This document shows positions 1 to 8,367 of a stretch of DNA of 64,000 nucleotides, one piece after another. The notes under the pieces were generated by a model that worked only from the letters and a program-made list of their open reading frames with translations, searched no databases and was not told the DNA's origin. Source of the stretch: Pseudomonadales bacterium (GTDB lineage: Bacteria > Pseudomonadota > Gammaproteobacteria > Pseudomonadales > Pseudohongiellaceae); the NCBI GenBank assembly GCA_022822865.1, contig JAJDYJ010000039.1, positions 86,103 to 150,102 on the forward strand, in the 5' to 3' direction. The number at the start of each line of letters is the position of its first letter. Position 1 is the first letter of the stretch. Position numbers and translations under genes: made by a program.

Positions 1-1
1 G

Positions 2-766
2 ATGGGCGACGCGAACGTGCAGTTGAGCGTCGACTACTACAACATCGAGGTGGACGATGCGATCGAGACCTTGTTCGCCCAGCAAGTCATGACCAAGTGT
101 TTCAACCTGGACGGAACATCCAACCCCACCTACGACAACAACTATTTCCCCTGCCAGCAAATCCACCGTCCGATTCTGGCGCCCGCGACGACGGCGTTCG
201 ATCTGGACCCGGTCAATCAGCCGGTTCTGAATCTGGGAGGCATCAAGACCGCCGGCGTCGACGTTGCGGCGGGCATAGACGTTCCCGTTGAAGCGCTGGC
301 CTGGGGCGGCGGCGCCGGACGCGTTGCGCTGCAGACGGGCGTTACCTTCCTGAATCAGCATGAAATTCAGGCATTTTCCGACGAACAGTTCGTTGATTTT
401 GCCGGAGTAGTCAGCGGCAACGTCGCTTATCCGGAAACCAAAGCGTTTACTACGCTGACCATCGAGACGGGCCCATTGCAATTCAATGCCATGTGGCAAC
501 ACATCTCGGACATGGTGGACATCTCCGCCGCCGGTGGCGTGGCCTCGACCATTCCAGGCGCGGATGCATATGATTACCTGGACCTGACAGGGCTCTTGAC
601 GATCAATGACCAGCTTGAAATCTATGCCGGAATCAACAATGTATTCGATGAATTGCCGCCGCAAATCGGCGGTGAAGCTGTCGGCAGCAATTTCTCGGGC
701 ACTAACCAGGGCGTGTACGACGCCATCGGCCGCGCCACGTATCTTGGCGTGAGAACCCGCTTCTGA
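2..766 (+). CDS. TonB-dependent receptor, C-terminal part (truncated by window edge)
   Basis: This is the last 254 residues of an outer-membrane TonB-dependent receptor; the frame is open from the first bases, so the signal peptide, plug and most of the barrel lie upstream of the window. Alternating amphipathic strands, the segment LEIYAGINNVFDELPPQ (typical of the penultimate strands) and a C-terminal aromatic residue (VRTRF) support the barrel assignment. Two Cys residues (near residues 33 and 51) may form an extracellular-loop disulfide. The TGA stop overlaps the ATG of the next gene (TGATG), so the two are probably co-translated. The substrate cannot be told from this fragment. Confidence 0.9.
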   Translation: MGDANVQLSVDYYNIEVDDAIETLFAQQVMTKCFNLDGTSNPTYDNNYFPCQQIHRPILAPATTAFDLDPVNQPVLNLGGIKTAGVDVAAGIDVPVEALAWGGGAGRVALQTGVTFLNQHEIQAFSDEQFVDFAGVVSGNVAYPETKAFTTLTIETGPLQFNAMWQHISDMVDISAAGGVASTIPGADAYDYLDLTGLLTINDQLEIYAGINNVFDELPPQIGGEAVGSNFSGTNQGVYDAIGRATYLGVRTRF

Positions 767-1326
767 TGAGAATCGCAATCATGGTGCGCACGAGTAGTTT
801 ACGGCTGATTCTGGCGGTTTGCGTCTTCCTGATTTCGGGAGGCGCTCAGGGAGCGTCCCCTGTTGTCTTCGAACAAAATCCGGACCTGACGATTCCCTCG
901 GTCAATGCCGAGCCCGTACTGCAACTGCACGTTACGCTATCCGACAATATCCCGGTGGGTCTGACGGATCGCGGCGAACGGGCAATCGTTCCCATTACCG
1001 GCGGCAGTTTCTTCGGAGACGGCATAAGAGGAGAAGTCATGCCCGGCGGCGCCGACTGGCAATTGATCCGCGCAGACGGTGTGCAGGAGATCGTGGCAAG
1101 GTACACCATCAGGACCGATGACGGACAGATTATCTTCGTCGACAATCAGGGCATCAGCCATACCGATGACGAGGGCGTGAGATATCGTATGACCGCGCCG
1201 AAATTTCACGCGCCGCAAGGCCCTTACGACTGGCTCAACAAGAATATTTTCGTCGGCACCATCACTTCCGTCACTGAACCGCGCGCCGTCATTATCCGCA
1301 TCTATCGGGTTGACGCGGCTCAGTAG
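766..1326 (+). CDS. Exported DUF3237 domain protein
   Basis: The 186-residue product has an N-terminal signal peptide (hydrophobic stretch around residues 12-28 ending in a small-residue cleavage site, GAQGA). The mature part matches the DUF3237 pattern: an early beta segment, then GGSFFGDGIRGEVMPGGADW, a segment ending in ARYTIRTDDG, and a GVRYRM strand near the end. DUF3237 proteins are small beta-barrel-like proteins of unknown biochemical role, often found next to catabolic genes. The start overlaps the stop of the TonB receptor gene by one base, which implies one operon. The export signal is clear; the function is unknown. Confidence 0.75.
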   Translation: MRIAIMVRTSSLRLILAVCVFLISGGAQGASPVVFEQNPDLTIPSVNAEPVLQLHVTLSDNIPVGLTDRGERAIVPITGGSFFGDGIRGEVMPGGADWQLIRADGVQEIVARYTIRTDDGQIIFVDNQGISHTDDEGVRYRMTAPKFHAPQGPYDWLNKNIFVGTITSVTEPRAVIIRIYRVDAAQ

Positions 1327-1333
1327 CGGCGGT

Positions 1334-2563
1334 TCAAATCACTTTATCGTCCGCGAGATTCCTGACTTCGTCGTCGGTATAGCCCAGATCGCGCAAAATG
1401 TTATCGGTTTGCTCCCCAACCGCGGGGACAGGGCCGATCTCAGGTTCGTATGAGCTATTGTTGCCTGGCGGTTTCAGGGCGGTGATCAGGCCGCCCGGGC
1501 TGTCAACTTCGATAAATCTCTCCAGCGCCTTCAATTGCGGGTGATCCCATACCGCGGCCATGTCATTGACGTTGGCCCAGGCGATTCCGGCGGCGTCGAG
1601 TCTGGCGGTAACCGTGCCTGAGTCGAGATACTCGAACGCCAGTTGGATCAATTCGCGCAATGCGCCGCGATTCCGCGAGCGGGCGGCGTTGCCTGCGAAC
1701 CTGGGATCTTCCGCCACCGGCGGCATGGATGGGACACCCACTTTTTTCGATGGGTGTGCCGTGAGTTGCGGGTCCAGGATTTCGGTGCAGAAAGCTTTCC
1801 ATTCGCGTTCGTTCTGGATGCCGAGCAGCAGGCTCTTGCCGTCGCCGGCGGTGAATATGCCGTAGGGATAGATGCTGGCATGGTCGGAACCGCTTCGTTC
1901 CGGCGGGGATTGGCCTTCGTAGGCGTAATAGAGCGGGAATCCCATCCATTCGGCCATGGCTTCGAGCAGGGAGACGGTGATATGCGAACCCTTGCCGGTC
2001 TTGCCGCGCTGAATCAGCGCCGCGAGGATGGCGGCATGGGCCTGGCTGGCGGCCGCGATGTCGGCGACGGAGATTCCGCTCTTGACCATGTTTTCGCCAT
2101 CGCCCGTCACCGACAGGAAACCGGCTTCGGCCTGCATGAGCAGGTCGTAAGCTTTCCTGTCGCGCCAGGGCCCGTTGTCGCCGTAACCGCTGATGTCGCA
2201 GACGATCAGTTGCGAATAATCAAGCGACAGCTTTGCATAAGAAAGTCCTGCCCGTTCGGCCGCGGCGGGCGCGAGATTCTGCACGAGAATGTCGGTTCGG
2301 GCGAGCAGGCGCTGCAGGATTTCCGCGGCGGCAGGCTGCTTGTTGTCGAGCGTCAGGCTTTCCTTGGAGCGATTGGTCCAGACGAAATGCGAGCAGAGAC
2401 CCTTGACCCGCTCGTCGTAGTAACGCGCGAAGTCGCCGCTCTCGCGCCGCTCGATCTTGATCACCCGGGCGCCGAGTTCGGCGAGCTGCCGGGTGCAAAG
2501 CGGCGCGGCGATGGCGTGTTCGAGCGAGAGAACCGTGATGCCGGTCAGGGGCGGCTGGTTCAT
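1334..2563 (-). CDS. CaiB/BaiF-type CoA-transferase, itaconate CoA-transferase-like
   Basis: This 409-residue class III CoA-transferase moves CoA between carboxylates through an aspartyl-CoA intermediate. Family features are the N-terminal VLSLEHAIAAPLCTRQLAEL segment, the LGARVIKIERRESGDFAR Rossmann-like part, and the KAYDLLMQAEAGFLSVTG segment that carries the catalytic Asp (about residue 140). Length is normal for the family. Its gene overlaps the following MaoC-type hydratase gene by 4 bp (ATGA). CitE-type lyase and acyl-CoA dehydrogenase genes lie nearby. This set resembles the itaconate (Ict-Ich-Ccl) cluster of Pseudomonas, so succinyl-CoA:itaconate or a related C5-dicarboxylate transfer is likely. 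The substrate is inferred from context, and mesaconate or methylsuccinate are alternatives. Confidence 0.8.
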   Translation of the reverse strand: MNQPPLTGITVLSLEHAIAAPLCTRQLAELGARVIKIERRESGDFARYYDERVKGLCSHFVWTNRSKESLTLDNKQPAAAEILQRLLARTDILVQNLAPAAAERAGLSYAKLSLDYSQLIVCDISGYGDNGPWRDRKAYDLLMQAEAGFLSVTGDGENMVKSGISVADIAAASQAHAAILAALIQRGKTGKGSHITVSLLEAMAEWMGFPLYYAYEGQSPPERSGSDHASIYPYGIFTAGDGKSLLLGIQNEREWKAFCTEILDPQLTAHPSKKVGVPSMPPVAEDPRFAGNAARSRNRGALRELIQLAFEYLDSGTVTARLDAAGIAWANVNDMAAVWDHPQLKALERFIEVDSPGGLITALKPPGNNSSYEPEIGPVPAVGEQTDNILRDLGYTDDEVRNLADDKVI

Positions 2564-3420
2564 TCCGGCGCCATCCGCGCTTTGCCTTGCAGGCAGAGCG
2601 CACCCGCTTCATTGGCAATCCAGATTTGGGTTTGTCCCGATGCTTCGGGCGCGCGGCCACACAAGCTGAATGTTTCGGTGTCGAAAACGGGATGCAGAAC
2701 GCGAAACGAGTATTCGAGCAGCGGTCGGCCCGGGAATCGGCGCAGCAACTCATCGATCAGCATGGTCGCCAGCAAGGGCCCATGCACGAGCAGGCCGGGG
2801 TAGCCTTCCACCTCGCGCACGTAATCGCGGTCGTAGTGGATACGGTGGGCGTTGAAAGTCAGAGCCGAATAGCGAAACAGCACGATGGCGTCGGCGCGGC
2901 ATTCGCGTTCGAAATCTGGGTTCGCCGGCGCGGGCTTCGGCGCCGGCGCGGCGGCATTCGCGGAACGCGCTTCGCGATAAACGATGTCGTGCCGTTCGCT
3001 GAAGGCAAGCCCCGCGGGGCTTTCGTACTCGTGTCCGACCTCGAGAAAGGCGAGTTGTCCGCTGCGCCCCTGCTTGAATTCGATGCCATCGATGCGCGAA
3101 CGCCTGGTGACGGATTCGCCTATGTGCAACGGGTGATGGAAGCGAAACCGGCTGCCGGCCCACATGCGCCGGGGCAATTCGATGGGCGGCAGGAAACCGC
3201 CTTTCTGCGCATGTCCGTCATGGGCGATCTCGCTCTGCGGCGTCATTTCGAGGAAATGGAGCCAGTGCCACAGCGGCGGGAGGGGCGAGCCCGCCGCGGC
3301 CGGCGTTTCCGGGCGGTCGAGCAGGGCGGCGAAGCCGCGCAACGGGTCCGGGCCGATGACTTCGGTGCGGCATTCGGTCTTGCCGAGCCATGCGTCAAAT
3401 TTGCCCGCTGTATCTGTCAT
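2560..3420 (-). CDS. MaoC/HTD2-type acyl-CoA hydratase, itaconyl-CoA or mesaconyl-C4-CoA hydratase-like
   Basis: The 286-residue protein begins MTDTAGKFDAWLGKTE and contains an N-terminal FAS1-like dehydratase half and a C-terminal hot-dog half with the segment FRYSALTFNAHRIHYDRDY, the MaoC-type hydratase motif with its His/Asp residues. Related proteins are mesaconyl-C4-CoA (3-methylfumaryl-CoA) hydratase of the 3-hydroxypropionate cycle and itaconyl-CoA hydratase of Pseudomonas. I chose the ATG at 3420 because family similarity starts there and a GCAGG lies just upstream; an in-frame ATG at 3477 would add 19 unrelated residues. The gene precedes and overlaps the CoA-transferase gene, so hydration of its CoA ester product is the likely role. 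Confidence 0.8.
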   Translation of the reverse strand: MTDTAGKFDAWLGKTECRTEVIGPDPLRGFAALLDRPETPAAAGSPLPPLWHWLHFLEMTPQSEIAHDGHAQKGGFLPPIELPRRMWAGSRFRFHHPLHIGESVTRRSRIDGIEFKQGRSGQLAFLEVGHEYESPAGLAFSERHDIVYREARSANAAAPAPKPAPANPDFERECRADAIVLFRYSALTFNAHRIHYDRDYVREVEGYPGLLVHGPLLATMLIDELLRRFPGRPLLEYSFRVLHPVFDTETFSLCGRAPEASGQTQIWIANEAGALCLQGKARMAPE

Positions 3421-3475
3421 AATGCCTGCGCCGGACGGGTAACATCCGGCAGGAAAATAACAGGAATCTCGATCC
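3421..3475. promoter_or_regulatory. Divergent promoter region between the two MaoC-type genes
   Basis: A 55-bp gap separates the minus-strand hydratase (start 3420) from the plus-strand MaoC gene (start 3476). It must carry both promoters, or at least their 5' ends. AGGA about 10 bases before 3476 is the ribosome binding site of the plus gene. No operator could be defined by eye. Confidence 0.4.
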
Positions 3476-3934
3476 ATGTCCGGGAAGTATTTCGAAGAAC
3501 TGGAAATCGGCGCGGTGTTCGATCATCTGCCGCATCGCACGATCACCGAGGCGGACAATCTGCTGTTTTCCACCATGACCCACAATCCCCAGCCGCTGCA
3601 CATCGACGCCGAATTCGCCGCCTCCTCGCAGCACGGCCAACGCCTGGTAAACAGCCTGTTTACCCTCGGCCTGGTGATCGGCCTTTCCGTAGGCGACACG
3701 ACGCTCGGCACCACCATCGGCAATCTCGGCATGGAACAGGTCGAATTCCCCAACCCGGTGTTCATCGGCGATACCATCCGCGTGCAGACGCGCATCACCG
3801 ACAAACGCGAATCGAAGACCAAAGCCGACCGCGGCATCGTCTGGTTCGAGCATATCGGCCGCAATCAGCGCGACGAGATCGTCTGCCAGTGCCTGCGCAA
3901 GGGGATGATGCTGCGCTCGCCGAAAAATGTTTGA
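3476..3934 (+). CDS. Small MaoC-family dehydratase/hydratase
   Basis: The 152-residue single hot-dog-fold protein starts MSGKYFEELEIGAVFDHLPH, a typical opening for MaoC-like enoyl-CoA hydratases. The motif DNLLFSTMTHNPQPLHIDAEFA carries the catalytic Asp/His pair of the hydratase-2 type (N-P-x-P-x-H-x-D). Homologues in mesaconyl-CoA hydratase and related clusters hydrate short branched enoyl-CoA esters. It is transcribed away from the CoA-transferase/hydratase pair and precedes the CitE-type lyase. Having both a double hot-dog hydratase and this small one suggests two hydration steps, or two isomers, in the same pathway. The exact substrate is unknown. Confidence 0.8.
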   Translation: MSGKYFEELEIGAVFDHLPHRTITEADNLLFSTMTHNPQPLHIDAEFAASSQHGQRLVNSLFTLGLVIGLSVGDTTLGTTIGNLGMEQVEFPNPVFIGDTIRVQTRITDKRESKTKADRGIVWFEHIGRNQRDEIVCQCLRKGMMLRSPKNV

Positions 3935-3990
3935 GATTGAAATGGAATAGGGTAGCGTACGGCCTATCGAATGTACCGGAGTCGCACAAT

Positions 3991-4938
3991 ATGAACGGGA
4001 TCCTCATGAAAACACTGTATGCGCGCGTGGTAATTCTCACTTCCTCCTTGGTGTTGCTCGGCGCTTCGGTCGCGGCTGGCGCCCAGGTCAGGCTGGAAAA
4101 AAATGTCGTTTACGGGATGTATTCGGGCCTGGCCTTGTTGATGGATGTGTACCATCCCGCCGAACCGAACGGCTACGGCGTTATCTTCATCTCGGGCAGC
4201 GGCTGGACCCGCGAACTCAGCCTGGACGCTACCCCGCTGACCGAGACCGGCCAGGAGGAGATTTACGCGCAACCCCTGGCGGAAGCGGGCTATACCGTAT
4301 TCAACATAAATCATCGCGCCGCGCCGCGTTTCCGCCATCCGGCGCATCTTGAAGACGCGCAGCGGGCCGCGCGTTTCATTCGGCATCATGCCGACGAGTA
4401 CGGCATTGACGCCGAGCGAATCGGGGCGATGGGCGGCTCTTCCGGCGCTCACCTCGCAGCCATGCTGGGCGTCATGGACGGTGAAGGCGATCCCGACGAT
4501 CCAAGTCCGGTAAATCGTGAAAACGCGAAAGTGCAAACCGTCGTGACACGGGCCGCACCGCTGGACCTGCGCGGCGACGCGGATGCGCCGCTTTTTGGTT
4601 TTCGCGGCAATGCCGGCAGGGAGGGAAGCGTCGAATACAGCCAGATGAGCGAAGCTTCGCCCATCGTCTACGTAACGCCCGACGATCCGCCATTTTTGCT
4701 GATCCATGGCGACGCCGATCCGGTCGTGCCTTATGAGCGCTCCGTGGAAATGCAGGCCGCTCTGGAAGAAGCGGGAATCGATGCGGTGCTGGTGACGGTG
4801 CCGGGTGGAGGTCATGGCCCGAGATTCGAATCCACGGTTGTGGTAGACGGGAGGCCGGTCAGACGCGAACCGGAAAACGCGCCCGACTACATCGGCGCCA
4901 TGATCGACTGGTTCGACCGCTACCTGGTTGTGAGATAA
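3991..4938 (+). CDS. Exported alpha/beta hydrolase, carboxylesterase/BD-FAE type
   Basis: The 315-residue product has a signal peptide (hydrophobic residues about 10-30, ending AAGAQ). The hydrolase fold has the nucleophile elbow GAMGGSSGAHLAAM (G-G-S-S-G), an acid in LIHGDADPVVPYERS, and a His in PGGGHGPRF. An NHRAA segment plays the part of the oxyanion-hole region in esterases of the carboxylesterase/prolyl oligopeptidase type. GGAG lies 9 bases before the ATG at 3991; a second ATG at 4006 (MKTLYARVV) is equally possible. The gene sits inside the C5-CoA cluster but its exported product probably acts on an extracellular ester. The substrate is unknown. Confidence 0.75.
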   Translation: MNGILMKTLYARVVILTSSLVLLGASVAAGAQVRLEKNVVYGMYSGLALLMDVYHPAEPNGYGVIFISGSGWTRELSLDATPLTETGQEEIYAQPLAEAGYTVFNINHRAAPRFRHPAHLEDAQRAARFIRHHADEYGIDAERIGAMGGSSGAHLAAMLGVMDGEGDPDDPSPVNRENAKVQTVVTRAAPLDLRGDADAPLFGFRGNAGREGSVEYSQMSEASPIVYVTPDDPPFLLIHGDADPVVPYERSVEMQAALEEAGIDAVLVTVPGGGHGPRFESTVVVDGRPVRREPENAPDYIGAMIDWFDRYLVVR

Positions 4939-4952
4939 AGGTCATCTCGACC

Positions 4953-5837
4953 GTGCGCCGGCGCAGCATTCATTTCGTGCCCGGCGGCAACGAGCGCATG
5001 TTCGAAAAGGCGCTGGGCCTGCCCGCGGACGCCTTGATTCTCGATCTTGAGGATTCGGTCACGCCGGAAGCCAAGTCCGGGGCGCGGGACGCGGTTTGCG
5101 GCTGGCTGCGGGACGCGGATTTCGGCGGCGGGCAAAAGCTCGTGCGCATCAATCCGCTCGCCTCAGGCTGGGGCGAAGCCGACATTGCCGCCGCCGTTGC
5201 CTGTGCGCCCGATGGCCTCGTCGTGCCGAAAGTGACGGAAGCAAGCGACGTCGATGCCGTCAATGCCTTGGTCGCGGAACAAGAACAGCGTGCCGGGCTG
5301 GCATCGGGCTCGGTCAAGTTGTTGCCGATCGGAACCGAAACTCCCGGCTCGGCCTTTCGCCTGCCGGAAATAGCCGCTCATCCGCGCGTCGACGGATTGA
5401 CCTGGGGCTCGGAGGATCTCTCCGCCGAACTCGGCGCAAGCGCGATCCGGGACGCCTCGGGCGAGTATCTCGAAGTATTCAGCCTCGTGCGCTCGCTTGC
5501 CTTGCTGGCGGCGGCAGCGGCCGGCAAGCAGCCGGTCGACACGATTTACGCCGATATCCGCGACCTTGATGGATTGCGGGAAGATTGCCGGCGCGCGGCG
5601 GCGATGGGCTTTACCGGCAAGTTGACCATTCACCCCGATCAGGTCGAAATCGTCAACGAGATGTTTACACCGGGCGATGCTGACGTCGCTGACGCACGGG
5701 AATTGCTCGAGGCCGCGGCGGAGCAGCGCCGGCAGGGCCGCATCGCCTTCCGCTTCAAGGGGCGAATGGTCGATGTACCGCATCTGAAACGCGCGCGCCG
5801 GATTCTGGCCCGGGCCGGCGTGCAAACGGAAGATTGA
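4953..5837 (+). CDS. HpcH/HpaI-CitE family lyase, citramalyl-CoA lyase-like
   Basis: The 294-residue CitE-like lyase starts at a GTG (4953) preceded by AAAGG; the first residues RRRSIHFVPGGNERM are the family's typical opening. Other marks are LILDLEDSVTP (metal-binding Glu/Asp), LVRINPLASGWGEAD, an IGTETPGSA segment and the C-terminal TGKLTIHPDQVEIVNEMFTP. Members cleave beta-hydroxyacyl-CoA esters such as malyl-CoA, beta-methylmalyl-CoA or citramalyl-CoA. With a CaiB transferase and MaoC hydratases alongside, (S)-citramalyl-CoA cleavage to acetyl-CoA and pyruvate is the best-fitting role. The acyl-CoA dehydrogenase gene begins 2 bases after the stop. Confidence 0.8.
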   Translation: MRRRSIHFVPGGNERMFEKALGLPADALILDLEDSVTPEAKSGARDAVCGWLRDADFGGGQKLVRINPLASGWGEADIAAAVACAPDGLVVPKVTEASDVDAVNALVAEQEQRAGLASGSVKLLPIGTETPGSAFRLPEIAAHPRVDGLTWGSEDLSAELGASAIRDASGEYLEVFSLVRSLALLAAAAAGKQPVDTIYADIRDLDGLREDCRRAAAMGFTGKLTIHPDQVEIVNEMFTPGDADVADARELLEAAAEQRRQGRIAFRFKGRMVDVPHLKRARRILARAGVQTED

Positions 5838-5839
5838 AC

Positions 5840-7006
5840 ATGGATTTCGTCGAAACCGAAGAACAACGCATGATCCGCGAGTCGGTCGCGAACCTGTGCA
5901 GCCGCTTTCCGGACGAATATTGGGAAGAACGCGACCGGCTCGGCGAGTTCCCACAGGAGTTCTACGATCTCGTCGCCGAGGCTGGCTGGATCGGCACCGC
6001 GATCCCCGAACGCTGGGGCGGCGCCGGCCGCGGCATCCGCGATGCAGCGATATTGCTTGAGGAAATCGCCGCTTCGGGCGCGGCCATGAACGGCGCCTCG
6101 CCGGTGCATCTGTCGATGTTCGGCATTCATCCGCTGGTCAAGCACGGGTCCGACGCCATGCGCGAAAAATACCTGCCAGATGTCGCCGGCGGCTCGCTGC
6201 ACGTGGCTTTCGGCGTTACCGAGCCCGACGCCGGCACCGATACGACTTCAATCCGCACATTCGCGCGCCGCGAAGGCGACCGCTATATCGTGCGCGGACG
6301 CAAGGTCTGGACCACCAAGGCCACCCATTGCGAGCGCGTGGTGCTGCTCGTGCGCACTACTCCGAAAGAAGAAGTCGAACGCAAGACCGACGGAATGACC
6401 TTGCTTTTCGCGGAATTGCAACGGCCCGAAGTCAGCATTTCGCCGATTCCCAAGTTGGGCCGCAATGCCGTTACGACCTGCGAAGTCGTCTACGACGATC
6501 TGCCCGTGGCGGTTTCCGACCGCATCGGCGAAGAGGGGAAAGGCTTCTATCACTTGCTGGACGGGCTCAACGCCGAACGTATTCTCGTTGCTGCGGAAGC
6601 CATCGGCATCGGCCGCGCCGCGTTGCGCAGGGCGGTGGATTATGCCAACGAAAGAACCGTATTCGACCGCCCCATCGGCAAGAACCAGGGCATTGCCTTT
6701 CCGCTGGCCCAGGCGCGCACCCAACTCGAAGCCGCCGCGCTGATGGTGGCGAAGGCGGCCTGGCTGATCGACCACGACAAACTCTGCGGCAAGGAAGCGA
6801 ACATGGCCAAATGGCTTGCCGCCGAAGCCGGATTCAACGCCGCCGACGTGGCGCTGCAGACCCACGGCGGCTTCGGCTATGCCCGGGAGTACCATGTCGA
6901 GCGTTACTGGCGCGAAGCCCGCCTGATGAAACTCGCCCCGATCACCCAGGAAATGATCCTGAACTACGTCGCCGAGCATGTGTTAGGCTTGCCGCGCAGT
7001 TACTAG
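5840..7006 (+). CDS. Acyl-CoA dehydrogenase
   Basis: The 388-residue flavoprotein has the three-part acyl-CoA dehydrogenase layout: an N-terminal helical domain (MDFVETEEQRMIRESVANLC), a middle beta domain with AFGVTEPDAGTDTTSIRT (FAD/substrate contact), and a C-terminal helical domain with FDRPIGKNQGIAFPLAQ and LQTHGGFGYAREYHVERYWR. The catalytic base expected near the C-terminal helices was not assigned with certainty. The start is ATG 5840, with GGAAG 8 bases upstream; TTG 5834 is less likely. Its length is that of ordinary short/branched-chain enzymes, not the roughly 550-residue methylsuccinyl-CoA dehydrogenase. It probably oxidises a branched C4-C5 acyl-CoA in the same pathway. Confidence 0.85.
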   Translation: MDFVETEEQRMIRESVANLCSRFPDEYWEERDRLGEFPQEFYDLVAEAGWIGTAIPERWGGAGRGIRDAAILLEEIAASGAAMNGASPVHLSMFGIHPLVKHGSDAMREKYLPDVAGGSLHVAFGVTEPDAGTDTTSIRTFARREGDRYIVRGRKVWTTKATHCERVVLLVRTTPKEEVERKTDGMTLLFAELQRPEVSISPIPKLGRNAVTTCEVVYDDLPVAVSDRIGEEGKGFYHLLDGLNAERILVAAEAIGIGRAALRRAVDYANERTVFDRPIGKNQGIAFPLAQARTQLEAAALMVAKAAWLIDHDKLCGKEANMAKWLAAEAGFNAADVALQTHGGFGYAREYHVERYWREARLMKLAPITQEMILNYVAEHVLGLPRSY

Positions 7007-7027
7007 CCTCAAGGCAATGGAGCGGAC

Positions 7028-8350
7028 GTGGCCACAGACATAGTCGCAAGCATGAAGGAAGGTCCCATGCGGCCGGTACAGATCCTGGCGGTGACGATCT
7101 GCGTGGTCATCAACATGCTCGACGGGTTCGACGTGCTGGTGATGGCGTTCACCGCCCCTTCCATCGCCGCCGAGTGGTCGCTCGAACCCCAATCCATCGG
7201 GATACTGTTGAGCGCCGGCCTGTTCGGAATGTCCGCGGGGTCCCTGTTTATCGCGCCGCTGGCGGACCGACTCGGTCGCCGCAACAACATACTCATTTGC
7301 CTGTCGATCATCAGCGTGGGGATGTTTGCCTCGGCCTTTACCAACTCCGTGCCGGAACTCGCCGCCGCGCGCGTCGTGACCGGACTCGGCATCGGCGGCG
7401 CTTTGGCGAGTCTGACCACGATCACGGCCGAGTATTCCTCGTACAAGCGGCAGGGATTCGCCATCAGCATGGTGCAGTCGGGATACCCGGTCGGCGCGAC
7501 CATCGGCGGAACCATCGCCGCGTTCCTCATCGTCGCTTATGGCTGGCGCTCGGTATATGTGTTCGGTGCGGTATGCACGCTCCTGATGATTCCCCTGGTG
7601 CTCAGATATTTGCCCGAATCGCTCGAATTCCTGATCGAACGCAAGCCCCGTAACGCGCTCGGCAAGGTAAATCAGCTCTTGGCGAAACTTGGCATGGAGC
7701 AGCTCGCGGAAATGCCGGACTCGCGGCAGACTGCGGATACGCACAAGGGCAGAGTGCTCGATCTCGTTTCCGCACCGCTGCGCACTTCGACCTTGCTGCT
7801 GTGGTGCGCGTTTTTCATGGTGATGCTCAGCTTCTATTTCGTTCTGAGCTGGACGCCCACCTTGCTGACCGAGGCGGGGCTGCGCGCGGAGCAGGGAATT
7901 TCCGGCGGCGTGCTGATGAATATCGGCGGCATCATCGGCGGGGCGACACTGGGCTACCTGACCGCGCGTTTCTCCGCGCATCGGCTGACCGGCCTCTACA
8001 TGGTGCTTTGCGTCGTTTTCATGACCGTGTTCGGGCTGCTGGACGGCTATCTCGGCCCGATGCTCGTGGTCGGTTTCGTCGTGGGCTATTTCATCTTCGG
8101 TTCGATAATCGGCCTGTACAGCATCGCGCCGGACATTTACGACACGAGCGTGCGCAATACCGGTATGGGATGGGCCATCGGCATTGGCCGGTTCGGCGGT
8201 ATCATCGGCCCTTCGGCCGCGGGTTTCCTGCTTGCGCAGGGATGGACGGGCGCCCAATGCTTTTACGCTTTCGGCATTCCCTTGCTGATCGCCATGGCCG
8301 CCGTGCTGCTGCTGAAGGCACAGCAAGGCACGAGATTACGAACCGCCTGA
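7028..8350 (+). CDS. MFS transporter, aromatic acid:H+ symporter-like
   Basis: The 440-residue carrier has about 12 membrane segments. It carries the motif NMLDGFDVLVMAF in TM1 (the D-G-F/Y-D signature of the aromatic acid:H+ symporter family), the MFS motif LADRLGRRNN after TM2, and RYLPESLEFL after TM6. The GTG start at 7028 is preceded by GGAG; ATG 7052 is an alternative. It lies 21 bases after the acyl-CoA dehydrogenase gene on the same strand and is probably the uptake system of this operon. Family members import aromatic or small carboxylic acids; the cluster context favours a dicarboxylate or branched acid. Substrate not established. Confidence 0.85.
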   Translation: MATDIVASMKEGPMRPVQILAVTICVVINMLDGFDVLVMAFTAPSIAAEWSLEPQSIGILLSAGLFGMSAGSLFIAPLADRLGRRNNILICLSIISVGMFASAFTNSVPELAAARVVTGLGIGGALASLTTITAEYSSYKRQGFAISMVQSGYPVGATIGGTIAAFLIVAYGWRSVYVFGAVCTLLMIPLVLRYLPESLEFLIERKPRNALGKVNQLLAKLGMEQLAEMPDSRQTADTHKGRVLDLVSAPLRTSTLLLWCAFFMVMLSFYFVLSWTPTLLTEAGLRAEQGISGGVLMNIGGIIGGATLGYLTARFSAHRLTGLYMVLCVVFMTVFGLLDGYLGPMLVVGFVVGYFIFGSIIGLYSIAPDIYDTSVRNTGMGWAIGIGRFGGIIGPSAAGFLLAQGWTGAQCFYAFGIPLLIAMAAVLLLKAQQGTRLRTA

Positions 8351-8367
8351 TCGGCAATTCCGCGAGT

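Noticed and set aside
2587..3990. N-terminal extension of the exported hydrolase frame back to 2587
   Set aside because: It runs antisense through the hydratase gene; the true start is at the signal peptide (3991 or 4006).
6983..8326. Long minus-strand frame opposite the MFS carrier at 7028
   Set aside because: It is rich in His, Gln and Arg without motifs and mirrors a well supported transporter.
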